Shown one piece after another: positions 1-12,349 of a DNA stretch of 64,000 nt (positions are counted from its first letter, which is position 1; the number at the start of each line of letters is the position of its first letter). The notes below the pieces were generated by a model. It searched no databases. It saw only the letters and a program-made list of their open reading frames with translations, and was not told where the DNA came from. The DNA comes from Lithospermum erythrorhizon (Eukaryota > Streptophyta > Magnoliopsida > Boraginales > Boraginaceae). The position numbers and the translations under genes were made by a program. The stretch spans positions 1-64,000 of the forward strand of contig JADFUC010001080.1 in assembly GCA_019722365.1 (NCBI GenBank), written 5' to 3'.

Positions 1-436
1 TCAGTGTACTTCGTTCAGTTACGTATTGCTATTCATGTTGGTACTATTATAATGTTAATGCGTCTGGATTGCGGCCTTGGTAAGTTCACCCCACAGTAGC
101 AAGTGTTCACTAAGCAGCGGCTTACACTTTTCCATTTATGGGCGGCATTTTCATTTATTACCGAGGGTTGGCCGATTGATCCAAGAATTTGTTTGAGAGT
201 TTTGTTCAGAGTGGCTAGGTGGCGTCGGGTGGTAGAGGATCCTCACGGTCGGTTTGATGTGTTGTCAAGCTGTTGTTTTTGATTGTTGTTGTACTTTATT
301 TTTCAGAGCTTTAGCCTTGTCGGCGGTTGTCGAGCTTTTTGTATTCTACGGCCAGGTTATCTCCTCGGTTTAGTGACTACGGGTGTTTCAGTTATAATGA
401 TTCGTCTCGGGCGGCGAACTAGGGTAGGTCGTTACA
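1..436 (+). mobile_element. Chromovirus (Tekay/Del-like) LTR, 3' portion, truncated by window edge
   Basis: This stretch is similar to the reverse complement of 18,229-18,720. Shared blocks include GGGCGGCATTT, GTTTGAGAGTTTTGTTC and TTAGCCTTGTCGGC. It ends in GGTCGTTACA at 427-436, the mirror of the TGTAACGACC that starts the LTR at 18,229. No primer-binding site follows, so this is the end of a solo LTR or a 3' LTR lying in the plus orientation. The rest of the element is outside the window. A 64-codon open frame from 283 lies in this LTR and is not a gene. Confidence 0.7.
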
Positions 437-3350
437 CGATGTCTCATTCTTTGGATTACTCATATGATGATACTTAATTCAAAACTTGATAGTATTATTT
501 ATATGGTCCTCCCCGTACTCTTATCCAATTCGGGTATATCATTCAATGACTTATATCATTGACTTAACTTGTATCACGAGCATACAAACTAAACAAATTA
601 ATGAACCTCCCACTAAGTCTAGTAGAGTTGAGTCCGTTCATCTTTGCAAGGAATTGAACTTCGGTCTGTTTAAAGTCATTTTACCATACGTATCACTCAA
701 TTGTTATTCAAAATGTCTTTTCGAAGCATTGGTTCAAAGAAAACAGTTTGAAGTTTCAACCATTCATGGATGATTTAAAGCGTATTAACTCTTTATAAAC
801 GTAGTCACCTATCATTACATAAGAGCTCAATTATCTTTCCTTGTGCCTTGTACCCTGGCTACTACTATGCTTGGCTCGTAATCATGATCAAAATCATGTA
901 GTCGAAATAATTATCGAACATGGCGGATTTAGAGCATAATGACAATTCTGACAACAAACCATTCGAGATATGAGGTTTTATCAAACCTCTCTTTCTATTT
1001 TTTAAGTGTTATAGATATCCTTCTTTCTGTGCTTTGTGTTTGAAATAATAGAGTACTCATTAACTTCAAATCATAGTTCTTTATTACTCTCCAACTTTAC
1101 AAGTGATGTGCGAACGAATAAGGCAATCTTTAGCATGCAGTTACTCTGAAACCACAAGCTTATGCTTCATCACAATTCATGAGCGAGTTCGGCTTGTTGA
1201 TGAGGAAACTAAATACAACAACATGTCTTGAAATGTAGATACACGACATTCCAAGATCATCAATAATTTCTCAATTGTGTTATAAAAAGAGATTCAACTA
1301 TTCATTTAGTCTTTGTTTGGTAGCATGAGACAATATAACATATTAGTCTTCGCTAGCATCATCACCCCTTAGAATTGAGATCAAAATTAATTACCTTTCA
1401 ATCACATCATGTGACGTCGTTCACTTGAACAAAATTTCGTATAGCGTGTCCATGATCAAGTCAAGTTTTAAGTGATTACTTAATTTAATGGTTGTCGCAC
1501 TGATAGCATAAAATAACCATTTTCAATGACTTGTAAGGGAATATGCATAGCATTTATAACACGATAATACCACAAGTTTTTGGATTTCTCCTTACTTGTT
1601 TTATTTCATAATAAACTTATGTTTTTAAATTGCCCAATTATCGGTGAATAAGCAATTGTCGTAGTATACTGCGATCATAATAAAACATGCGATTCTGAAT
1701 GGTATAGTTAAAAACAATCAAACATATTACAATGGTGTAAATATTAAGCCGTTACTTCAAATCTCACAAAGCGTACAAGGTATCCAAAGATCAATTGTAG
1801 TTTGGAATCCAAATGACAACGCAACATTTTGAATCAGCCCTTGATGGTAGATTAACTAATCAATTGTATCGCGACCTGACTCTTGCGGTCAACTAACACT
1901 CCCTAACGAGGGTGCTGCAGGACAATGTATCCTGACCTTGACGTTAGTGGAAATCATCGGTTAAGCCACCAATTAAACCAATACGTTAGTTTGGAATGAT
2001 CGTCGAAAGCCTGGCGTTAATAAAAATCACTTCAACATGATCAATTGTCATACTCGTCACGATACCAGTACACCTGCCATCACAGTCGTGCCCGGTGATC
2101 GTGATAAGTTTCACAACTTTAAAATTGGTTTGATACGAGTGCTTAAATTTTATGGTGAGATTAATATTATTTGTTATTATTTAACATGTTATTTTAAGCG
2201 TACTCAACTAATATGCGTCATGAAAATAAAACAAATAATACGCATTCGAGGAGATATATGATATGACCTATGACCTAAAATAAAATAGACCTATTCTGAC
2301 ACTATACAAATTATTGATACTAACATGAGCCTATCATTTTACAAAATACGGTCTTGTATTCTTGACTTAAAACTTCAAGTTTGTAAAGTATCGTCTAATG
2401 ACGCCATCTCCAATGCCTCCACAACAGTACATTTATTTACTAACTCAACTAAGACAACACGCATGCTTGTGGGTAAAATAAAATAAATAAATAAAATAAA
2501 TATAAATACATTCGGTGATTAGATTTACAACGAATAAACGGTTCGCAGACTGTATTTAAATAAAATACAAAACTAGGTCATATCAATATATCCCATTTTC
2601 ATTCCCATTACAATGTATAATGCAAAAAATTAAATCATATAAAGTATATATTTAATTTAATACATTAAATGGTATGGAACTAATAAAAGTCATAATACCA
2701 CAAAACATTTTAATGCGATTAAATATGAAATGCAATAAGTGTGCAATAAATATGTCATCAATACACATCAAACGTGCTTAATCGCAATAAACATGCAATC
2801 AATACATAATAAAATGCTAGCAATAATGCGATCAACACTAATTATGAGGTTGATATAATTACTCTCAATTAAATTCAAATTTTAAATATATGATTGACAA
2901 TCATATAGATATTTTCCATTTTTTTATTATACAAATCAAAATCAATCATATAAATATACAATTTAAATGTGATAGGAAATTAATTCAAATTTGAATCTCA
3001 TAATTATATCCATGAAACATATATAATTAAAATACATTTATTAACATATATTTTGTGTCCAATAGTTATTACAATAACTATTTCATATATACAATAAAAT
3101 AATAATTTATTACAATAATCATTTCATATAAATATAATAAGATAAAACTAGCAAGTATTTATCTACATATTTATATTTTAACTAGATATTGTCACCATGA
3201 TTATATCCTCAAATAAATACATTTATAAAAGGATAAATAATGAAAGGGATTATTGAATTAAATTTATTATCATTAAAATTGATAATTACAATTATCATAG
3301 CAATAAATGATAATAAATACACAAAAACCGAAATTAATAATTTTTAAAAA
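437..3350. other. Non-genic AT-rich stretch
   Basis: I see no gene here. The short open frames (486-773 and 2,037-2,261) have no recognisable motif, promoter or splice structure. From about 2,450 to 3,350 the sequence is extremely AT-rich, with runs such as AAATAAATAAATAAAATAAAT split by single changes. It is probably decayed repeat DNA whose family I cannot name. Confidence 0.6.
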
Positions 3351-4250
3351 ACGGATTAGGGTTTTGTAACAACAAAATCCGATGAAGCGATAGACGACCG
3401 GCCTCCGCGGGTCTCTCCAGTCGACAGCCGGTGCCCGGCTGGTCCGTCGAGCGCATCCAACGGTGGGCTGGGCATTCCCATTTAGCTACGGGCCCAGCGC
3501 CCTAGAGGGGGCCGCCCCGCGAGTCGCCTCCATTTCACAAAAAATTCCAGTTTTCGATTTAATTCAAATGTTTGGAAAACAACGATTTGAAGGCCTTAAA
3601 CATATCCAAAAATTCTGAAATTTTTACAGACATTCCACACAATTTTCTTAAATGTTTTCAATTGGAATTTTGTAAAAACATTTACAAAAATTAATTATAC
3701 AATAAACATTCTAGAAATCACAAAATTGTTTTGGGACACTTAAACAATCCAAAAAATTATGAAATTTTCAGAGATACTTCTTGTCCCCTCTGGAATGCAA
3801 AAAAAAATTGTTGGAATTTTGAGAACATTTTAAATGCCTCAAATCCAATAGAAATGTTTAGATTTTAATCAAAACATGATTTGAAAACCCTTTCAATTCA
3901 TGAAACACAAATCTAAATTCAAATCATGAAAATTAACAATATGATAAACTTGAAAACTGTATAAAATACATATTTATTCATGGATCAATTTTCATAACAT
4001 ATATTCATGGTCAATAATATATAAACATGGAAATGATATAAAATATATTTAAACAACAAATTTTATATAAATGTAACCAAAATTATACAACTTAAACATG
4101 CTCATGATGTCATTTGGGGAAAATTACACAAGCTAATTAAATATAAAAACATGAACAAATGCAACCAATATCATATAAATGTATAATAGCAATTACAATA
4201 AAACACTTATACATACAAAGCTATTTTGTATGAATACGAGTACTTGATAC
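3350..4250 (-). other. Probable far end of an antisense copia LTR/leader, with a short GC-rich island
   Basis: This lies downstream (on the minus strand) of the copia LTR at 4,250-5,111 and may be its U5 and leader. About 3,385-3,535 is a sharply GC-rich island (for example CCGGCCTCCGCGGG and GGGGGCCGCCCCGCGAG) inside very AT-rich surroundings. I found no coding frame or PBS. The boundary with unrelated DNA cannot be placed by eye. Confidence 0.35.
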
Positions 4251-5111
4251 GCGGCGGATAGCGATGAACTTTTAATCTCCCGAGCCTCCTTGAGATCCTT
4301 GACATCTGAGTAGAAATGCCTCGATTAGTCCCGCACCAAGGCGGTTGAATCACGCGATTGGATTTGCTAGAATCTGGTGATTGGAGAATTTGAAAGTCAA
4401 AACTTGAAGCTCAAAACTAGAGAGAATATAGAGGGTGGGGCGGTGGCTTGCTTTGGTGGGAGGAGAGGATGAAATGAAAATTAGGTTCTTCGTTTCATTT
4501 TTTTCTCTTATATAGTCCTTTCTAATTTAGAACAGAAAGCACAAAGGCTGCGTTTGATTAATAAGCTTCTTTCGTTAAGCCGTTAGCTAACTTATTAATC
4601 GTAGTAACAACAAGTTACTAATGGTACGTGCTAACTGTGTCGTGTAAATAGCAACAAGTTACTAATGAGCTTACCGTTAAACCGTCAATTGAACTTATAG
4701 TTAATTGATTCGGTTTTTGTCAAATTATGTTTACATTATCAGCCCTTGACTCTCAATTGGGCATCTCATTGATTTCAATCAACTCCCAATTTAACAATCT
4801 CGATTTAATTCCATACATGGAATATTTAACCAACGTCATTGTATGTGTGTGACCTTCGAGGCTCGAGGATAATATTATCCATATAATATAATTGACCATT
4901 ATGATTATTATATCGGTTATGCATGGGATAGGCAATGCAGCATAATACGATATTAACGTGAGTTCCATTTTAATGTTACAATTACTATTTATTGAACATA
5001 CTTAGTTTAGATGAAAATCTCGTTTTAACTAAAACTAGTAAATGAATTATTTACAACAATTGTACTTAGCAGGCATAATTATAGAAATCAAAATACTATG
5101 ATTTCCAAGCA
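4250..5111 (-). mobile_element. Ty1/copia LTR, minus-strand orientation
   Basis: Read on the minus strand it begins TGCTTGGAAATCATAG at 5,111 and runs through a U3 that matches 8,931-9,460 on the plus strand closely (TTTCTATAATTATG, GTTTTAGTTAAA and TTGATTGAAATCA are shared). A TATA-like ACTATATAAGAG lies near 4,510. A further shared block, TTCTAGCAAATCCAATC, lies at about 4,350-4,375 here and at 12,091-12,120 in the other copy, at nearly the same distance from the LTR start. The two LTRs are therefore the same family but in opposite orientation, which a single element cannot produce. Confidence 0.7.
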
Positions 5112-5134
5112 TGTACAACTCTAATTCTCGCCAT

Positions 5135-6470
5135 TGGGTGCTTGACCTTTGTGAGACACCATATTTGTCACTGATGTGCTTAGGAACTACAGGCAGGCTA
5201 GAAAGACTCAAAAGGGAATGGATCTATGTAATGCGAGGGAGGCAGTGACGTTACGCCTGGCGGTGGGATCCATTAGTTTGAATTTCCCTCGGTCCTTGTC
5301 TTGTTGAAAAATGTTTATTATTAGCTATTACTTGGAAGTATTATCTCATTTCATTTTCAATAATGAAGGTTTTTCATTTTCAATTGATCCCAATTCATTT
5401 AGGATCTCTAGAAATGGTATAACATATCGCAATGCATCTCTCCAAAAAATGGTCTATATATTTTAGACACATCTATGGAGCAATATAACATTAATCTAAA
5501 AGGAATAAGCTAATGTCTTAAACCCTTACATACTATGGCATTATGGAATTAGTCGTATAGCGAGAACCGTATCAAGAAATTTCACTCCGGTGGAATACTT
5601 AAAGAGTTTCAATTATGAATCATACGATAAGTACAGATCTTGCCCCTCTTTTGGGCAAAATGGTAAATCACCCTTCGGTGGATGTTAGAGAGGGCAAGTG
5701 ATTTATTGGGGATCATACTGCAGCGATATGTGGGCGATGAAGCCAGCATCTGCAAGATATAATTACTTCATTACATTTACTAATGATTACAGTAGATATG
5801 GTTATGTGTATCTGATGAGACACAAACATGAATCCTTTGAGAAATTTAAGGAGTTTCAAAATGAAGTACAAAACCAATTGAACAAGACTATAAAGATTTT
5901 TTGGTCTGATAGAGGAGGAGAATATTTAAGTCATGAGTTCAATGATCATCTTAGAGAGTGTGGTATTTTTTCACAACTCACTCCAGCCCGGAAATGCCAC
6001 AACATAATAAAGTGTACGAAAGGCTCGAACTTAACTTCGACATGATTCTGCGGTGACATACTCGATCTACCGGTTAATTTATGGAGATATAACTACAAAA
6101 ATTACGCCAACAACACTTAATAAAATGTCAACTAAATCGGTGACTCCTCATGAATAGTGGTTTGAAGTCTCCCCCGATTGGATTTTTCTCGAAGATTTGG
6201 GGTTGTGAAGCTTATGTTAAAGAAATTAACAAGGAATATTGCTTGAGTACGATAAATGCTACTTTATTGGATATCCAAAAGGGAAGCGCCGGTTACTTCT
6301 ACATGACATGAGAATAAAATATTCGTTGTTAGATCAGGAGTGTTCCTTGAAAGAAATATCGGTCCAGAAGGGCTAGGAGTGAAGGTGTTCATCTTGAGGA
6401 AACTTCGAGATGATGAAGCGACTATCGATACTAGTGTAAAGCGTGTACCATAAGGTAGTACCTTCTTACA
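5135..6470 (+). pseudogene. Copia protease / GAG-pre-integrase / integrase remnant
   Basis: At about 5,140 the reading W-V-L-D recalls the copia protease start (WVLDTGC...), with the catalytic context already broken. Around 5,590-5,680 the segment YLKSFNYESYDKYRSC is the GAG-pre-integrase zinc-binding region. An open run from 5,698 to 6,045 contains NDYSRYGYVYLMRHKHESFE and SDRGGEYLSHEF, the integrase core with its D and DRGGEY signatures. Around 6,170-6,270 a KIWGCEAYV-like segment follows in another frame, as in copia integrase C-termini. The frame is broken repeatedly, including directly after SQLTPA. Confidence 0.85.
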
Positions 6471-6639
6471 TAGAAGACCCAATTCTTGATCCACGAGGAA
6501 GTTATTGGAAAAACCAGCCCTTAGGAAGTCTCTTAGGGAATGGTCAACAACCAAACCGTTGGTATAGTGGAAGGCTTTCATGATTGGTAGTAGACTCACT
6601 TACGAAATCGATGGGTAGCAAAGATCTTTGATAATGGTT

Positions 6640-7960
6640 GATAACCATGAAATGCGAGATGGATTCGATGTACCAAAGCAAGGTTTAGTCCTTGTTGATT
6701 ACCCAAATGAGTTCCTTGGCTGAGTGTAAATGGGTATTTAAGAAGAAACAAGACAAAGCGGTGATAGAAACCTATTACGCGGTATTTATGCAAATTAAAT
6801 AGTATTGACTATGATAAAACCTATTCGGCGGTGGTTATGCTTAAAATCATTCGGATAATCTGTAGCCATTCTTTCCATGACTTTCATGAGATATGGCAAA
6901 TGGATGTAAAGATCGTTTTTTGAATTAATCTTGGGGAAGATGTGTACGCTAGTACGACCTCCGGGTTTTACATGTCCCAAAGACCTAAGAAGGTTTGAGA
7001 ATGCAGAATTCATTTATAGTCTCAAGCAAGTATCCCGCAGTTGGAATATCCATTTTGATGAATCAATTAAAGATTTTGGATTCATCAGAAACAAAGAAGA
7101 ATCTTGTGTATACAAGAAGGTGAGTGAGATCAATAACATTTATAGTCCTATATGTTGATGACATACTAATCATTGGAAATAATGTAGAGTTACTAAACTC
7201 GGTCAAAGTTAGATTGTGTAAATATTTCTGGAAGGACTTAGGTGAAGCTTCAATATATTCTTGGAATCGAAGATTCATCGAGATCGAGCCAATCGGGTGA
7301 TGAGACTTTACCGGGGAAACTTATATCAATAAGGTATTGCAAATATTCAGATTGAATTATTCTAAGGGTAATCTCCCCGCCGAGACATGGATTTTAACTA
7401 CACGTCACGGTGTCCACCTAATGTTGAGATATGAATAAGATGAAAGACATACCTTACGGCTTCAGCTTCTTAGGAGTCCATCATGTATAAATGCTTACTA
7501 CGACTGATTTATCATATGCACTAAATTGCTGCGATCGATACGAGCTAATCCGGGCAGGAAGCCACTTGAATTGCATTAAAGGGCATCTTGAAGTATACGA
7601 AAAGAACTAAGATGTATTCTTTGGTATATAATTGGAGATGAAGGGTGGTTATTCTGGGTACCACGGATGCAGGTTTTAAGCGACAAAGATGACTACCGTT
7701 CCCAGTCAGGTCGTGTTTGTCTTAATGGTGGAGCGTTATCTTGGGAGGTTTAAGCAATCTTTATGGCGATTCTACTCTGAAATTTGAGTATAGCGTAGTG
7801 CATGAAAAACTTGTTGGAGTTATTGCCTAACATTTGAAGGGCCAATGGGTGTTAATAACGACAATCTTTTGGTGTCATTGCTCCAAGCCAAAGAACTCGG
7901 GCACATCCCACAAATCCAAGCCGTACACAGAAAGTATAACTGATTAGAGATAGCTTAATA
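6640..7960 (+). pseudogene. Copia reverse transcriptase / RNase H remnant
   Basis: About 6,700-6,760 encodes the start of the RT (ECKWVFKKKQD). The segment at 6,931-7,158 reads VRPPGFTCPKDLRRFENAEF and then SLKQVSRSWNIHFDESIKDF, the conserved region before the active site. After a frameshift, LYVDDILIIGNN at about 7,148-7,185 is the YVDD catalytic motif, intact, followed by KDLGEAS. RNase H is recognisable at about 7,650-7,830 (TDAGF, then DYRSQSG in another frame, then the equivalents of LNGG and DST). Frameshifts separate nearly every motif. Confidence 0.87.
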
Positions 7961-10102
7961 GGAGGTGATATAAAGTATCTGAAATGGCAACCAGGCTAAT
8001 GTTGCGACCACTTTTGAAACCGTTACCTCGAATGATGCATGATGAACATGCGGCGAACATTAATTGTTAGACAAATTTCTTAGTGGTGTTCGGTTTAGGT
8101 AGGGGCTAGTGTATACGTTATGTTACTTCTTGAACAAATAATTAAATATTACGACAACATATGTCGATACATTTGTTTGCTATGTTTATGTGTTTATATG
8201 TCTTAATTTGCATAACCCTAATATAACTTTTGTGTATCCTCGTTGAGTGAAAAGTAAAATCGCCTAGGCTAATCTATAGTTTCTAGAGAGGCAACCTAGA
8301 AGTGTTGATAAGAGGAACTCTTTGTGTCCGAAGCAAAGATCGTTATTCTCCAAATGTAATATGCTGATAGTTTGGGGCGACTAGCATTTGATGGCCGACA
8401 TAGTGATTGATTGATGATCGATTTTCTTCGATCATGGGAGCTTGTAAGCCTAATCAATCTTATCGGCTGTCAGTTTGCATAACTGAGGAGTTGAATTGAC
8501 CGCTGCAAAATCATAGAAGATATGTATATCTATGTCCTATGATATTTACTTAGCTTTCTAATGTTTAGCAATTCTTAGACCTGCATGTATAACTATCTAT
8601 GTTATATGAGTTGTGTGCTTTGACTATGTCAAACGTCTGCCTTAAGCGAGGATCATAATGGTATATGTTAGGTGACATAGTGAGTATAGCAGTAGGTGTT
8701 GATATATTATAAGGGATTTATCCATCCTTGATATACAAAGGTAGATCCTGAGCCTCTCGATAATTTGGAATTTGATTGATTTATGGGGACGCCATAGTAC
8801 TGAGTCAGTTGATTCATTTCGAGTAAAAGAAAAGTAAGTGGGTGTTTCTGACACACTTCTTATGGATTGCTTTGTGACTAGAGATCATTGATCAAGGAAT
8901 TGTAAAGTAGTCGTTCAAGAAGCCGAGTGGGACGTTGGAAATCGGCATATTGATTTCTATAATTATGCTCATTGCTACAATTGTTGTCACAATTCATTTA
9001 AGAGTTTTAGTTAAATGAGATTACTCAAACTAAGTGTTGAATAATAGTAATTGTAATTACTAGTTAGGTTCTCATAATAATAAGGGTCAATTATATTATT
9101 ATACGACCGCTATTATCCCGAGCCCAAAAGGTGATACACATAGTTTTGAGTTTTTTATTTCATGAATGAAGTTGAATCATGATTGCTAAATTGAGGTTGA
9201 TTGAAATCAGAGATACTCAATCGAGTTTTTACACTTATAGTGTAAAACATAAATTGGAAAGAAACCAAATTAATTAACTTTGGTTAATTAACGGTTTGAC
9301 TAGTAGAGCTCATTAATGTGATGTTGGTGCTTACTCGTTTGCATTTAGTTTGTTAATGATTTTGAGTTGGCTTGTTAGTTAAGTCAAGTTATTCGAGTTA
9401 AGAGGAGTGTGCTTATATAAAGGAAGTTATGCTTGACCACCCCGAGTTGGCACTTGAGTTAACATCATTAACGACACTTTGTACACGAGTCACTTAGTAG
9501 AATGGATATAATAACAAATATGACCGTTGACATTAACAAAAAAGCAAATATATTCCGTCTTGTTCAACAACACATCCAACAAAACAATAGACAACATAAT
9601 GCAATCCACGAGAAATGCAATACGAGGATATGCGAGAAATCCAATCTGACATAGGGAAAGTATGACAACGGACCCTCAATGAGGAAATACAACACCTGAG
9701 TCACAGAAATATGAAGTCGGCAACAAAGGAATGAATGATGAGGACTTCTGTCGACCACCGCCTCACCTATGATCTTCACGCTGACTCTGTGTGGATCCTC
9801 AGCCACCTCAGATCGCTCCTAGAGGCCCTAGAGCCAACGCTCGCCCATAGAAAAAGGGGAATCGGTATTAAGGCGAGTGAATACAAATACCACAGACTTT
9901 ACTACTTTATATAATCATCTTTATATATATAACATATGTATATACATTAACCAAGCTACCGGGTAATAGCGTCCCGCAAATCACGTAGAGTCATAACATA
10001 GATATCACGTAATACTATACGCGGAAACATAACCATCGACAATGCATATTCCATTTTTAAAGGAAGCTTGATCTCGACACACAAAGTCATCAAAGTCATC
10101 AA

Positions 10103-10290
10103 ATGAGAATCCACCTCCACATAAAATAGTAAGCAAATGAGAATCCACCTCCCTTGGTAACGACAAATAGGAATCCGTCTCACTTGGAAATAACCAACAA
10201 ATAGAATCCACCTCCACAAATAATACACATACTGAGTCCACCTCCACAAATAATATACATATGAGGAATCCACCTCCACAAATAATCGAG
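10103..10290. repeat. Tandem repeat, about 34-bp unit, inside the LTR
   Basis: About six imperfect units of the form GAATCCACCTCCACAAATAA plus a short spacer. Units differ by substitutions and small indels, so the array is old. Minus-strand open frames across it (9,956-10,334) read as repeats of VEVDS, an artefact of the repeat and not a protein. Confidence 0.85.
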
Positions 10291-10551
10291 ATGAGGTCTC
10301 TCTCGTCCTCAGCCCCAAAGGCTACGCCCCGCAATGCATGCTCCTTGAACCTCCGAATCCAGGTTCACCCACTGATATGCATACGCACGAGCCTCCCGGT
10401 CGGAGTCACCGCGCTCCATAAATAACAAACAAAGCAATCCAACATACCTTTTTGCCTGCAGTTATACAACGACCACCTTGACGCAGAGTACACCTGACAT
10501 AAGTGGTAGCCACCCCTTGATGACCGCCTGATCTCATAACATAGATAAAGC

Positions 10552-10775
10552 TAATCACAACTATCTGTAATATAAATCATAATCATAACTATCTACGTGA
10601 CATGGGTCATAATCACAACTATCTCATAACATAAATCATAATCACGGCTATCTAAATAATATGAATCATAATCACAATTATCTATTAATATAAATCATAA
10701 TCTCCAATTATCTCGCTTAATATGAATCAAAATCCCATGATTATCTCATAATATAAATCATAATCACTCAATACA
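10552..10775. repeat. Tandem repeat, about 30-bp unit, inside the LTR
   Basis: About seven imperfect copies of a unit like CATAATCACAACTATCT followed by CATAATATAAAT. A similar motif in the homologous LTRs (near 13,640, 19,580 and 56,645-56,790, CATAATCACATCATGGC type) suggests the array grew from a sequence already present in the family. Confidence 0.85.
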
Positions 10776-12349
10776 TGTCCAAAATAGTCCATGACAAAGC
10801 AACATTACAAAATATAGAGACATAATATATGAGGGTTCCGTCGTGAGATTTATGCTACGCCTCGAGGCAGCGTCTTGATAACTCTAGGTAGTCCTCGTGC
10901 TAGGTCCAGGCTCAACTCCTATTCAAAGAAATTATACATTATAACACATTCCGTAGGATAAGCTCTTAACATCTATATATAAACCCCGAGTATTATACCA
11001 CGTCTTACAATTCAAATTTACTACTCTTAGAGATCATCCTATCCCCAACATTAGTGTACACTTCTAAAATTCCCACGTAACTAAATTCTACCTACCAACT
11101 TCATAAATCGATATTCGGTCATCACTTTATTCTGCAATGCCTTTAATGCATTCTAACCAATCCAACAATCAATTGCCAACTAAATAAACTATTAAATACA
11201 ACCTCAATTCAAACACTAACTCTTTATGCAAACTTTCTCCGAACTTTCTCATGATCTCTACGATCCATATCCAAACAAACACTTCTATTCCCCAAAATAA
11301 CTATATTCAAGTCCTCTAACCTCCTACTACAGCTTAAAAATTTAGCAGAAGAAGCCAACAAAAAGTCAACCAAAGTCAAGCCTCGGCATACTTTAACCCC
11401 GATAAAAATCACCGAAGTGGCCTTAAATCCTATAAACTAAACTTAGATAACATTTCTATTCCATAATAAAGTCAAGATCTACAAGTCAACATAAAGTCAA
11501 ACTAATAAATAGTCAACTATAGCCTCAAATAATGAGATTTGAAGATTAAAACTTATATCTTTGATGAATAAGAATGGGAAAGCGAGATTATGGTATTTAG
11601 ATTCCTGAAGATTTTGCCAAGAAAATGAAAAAATTTCAAGGGCAAATTGAGGGGGTAAGTTCGGCCCTTTGAGAGAGAGAAGAAGACAAGATTTTTGTTT
11701 TTTGATGAATGGTGATAAGGATGACACTTAGTGGTGGTAGGTGGAACATTTAAGTGGAGTTTAGGTCTCGTTTGGTTCGCAATTTCGCTTCTCTTCTCGG
11801 TTTAACAACATAATTCGAACACGAGTCAAATTAAATTTCTATTCTCAAAATATATTATCGTTCAACCCATATTATCATTATTCGATTTAAAATTTTAACT
11901 TAAACCGTAAAACACTCAACCGGCAACTAAAATCATATTAAAATAATGCTTATACGGAACAGGTTATTTCAAAGGATTAAGTTGAAAAGCTTAATCATCT
12001 TCCACCTCCATTTCATATGCCTTCCTCCCTCCTCCATAGCCGACCAAACATCAAGCCAATTGGCTTGATTTTGTTGTCTCATTGTTCTTGAGGTTCTAGC
12101 AAATCCAATCACGTGATTCTTACGCTTCTTGTGGACATTTGGAGGCACCAACCGTTGTGGTGCTAATTCTTTGAGACCAAAGGAGGCTTCGTGAAAGACT
12201 AGTTGATGATTTTTCGCTGCTCTGTAAGTGCTCAAATCAAAATCTATATATATGAATATATATTTTATGTAGTTCTGATTATATACAATTTAAATGATCC
12301 TATATGCTATTTGTTTATGATTATGAACAAGTTTTGCATGTTATTTTCC

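Larger units (their letters stand above)
5112..8930 (+). mobile_element. Degenerate Ty1/copia retrotransposon body
   Basis: Domain order on the plus strand is protease remnant, GAG-pre-integrase, integrase core, reverse transcriptase, RNase H, then about 800 bp of non-coding tail and the 3' LTR. Protease-RT order with integrase before RT defines Ty1/copia. Gag and the expected 5' LTR are missing: the body begins abruptly at the protease where the antisense LTR ends (5,111/5,112). The tail (about 8,050-8,930) ends in AGTGGGAC just before GTTGGAAATC, the usual copia polypurine tract and LTR start with TGT changed to CGT. Many frameshifts and stops rule out activity. Confidence 0.85.
9467..11971 (-). 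mobile_element. Chromovirus-type solo LTR nested in the copia LTR
   Basis: The plus-strand left end reads ATTAACGAC and then CACGAGTCAC, similar to the TGTAACGACC...CACGAGTCAC start of the LTR at 18,229. The right end reads AACAGGTTATTTCAAAGG, close to AGCAGGTTATTACAAAGG at the other LTR's end (20,756). Its length, about 2,505 bp, is nearly that of the 18,229-20,756 LTR (2,528 bp). No internal coding region is attached, so it is a solo LTR. The middle differs a lot from the other copies, so it is an older or different subfamily. No exact target-site duplication could be read. Confidence 0.6.

Noticed and set aside
9956..10334. Overlapping minus-strand frames of 109-120 codons reading VEVDS repeatedly
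   Set aside because: They are translations of the 34-bp tandem repeat in the LTR, in two overlapping frames, with no family resemblance.
10103..10775. CRISPR-like repeat-spacer arrays
   Set aside because: Repeats are imperfect, spacers are not distinct, no cas genes are present and the DNA is plant.
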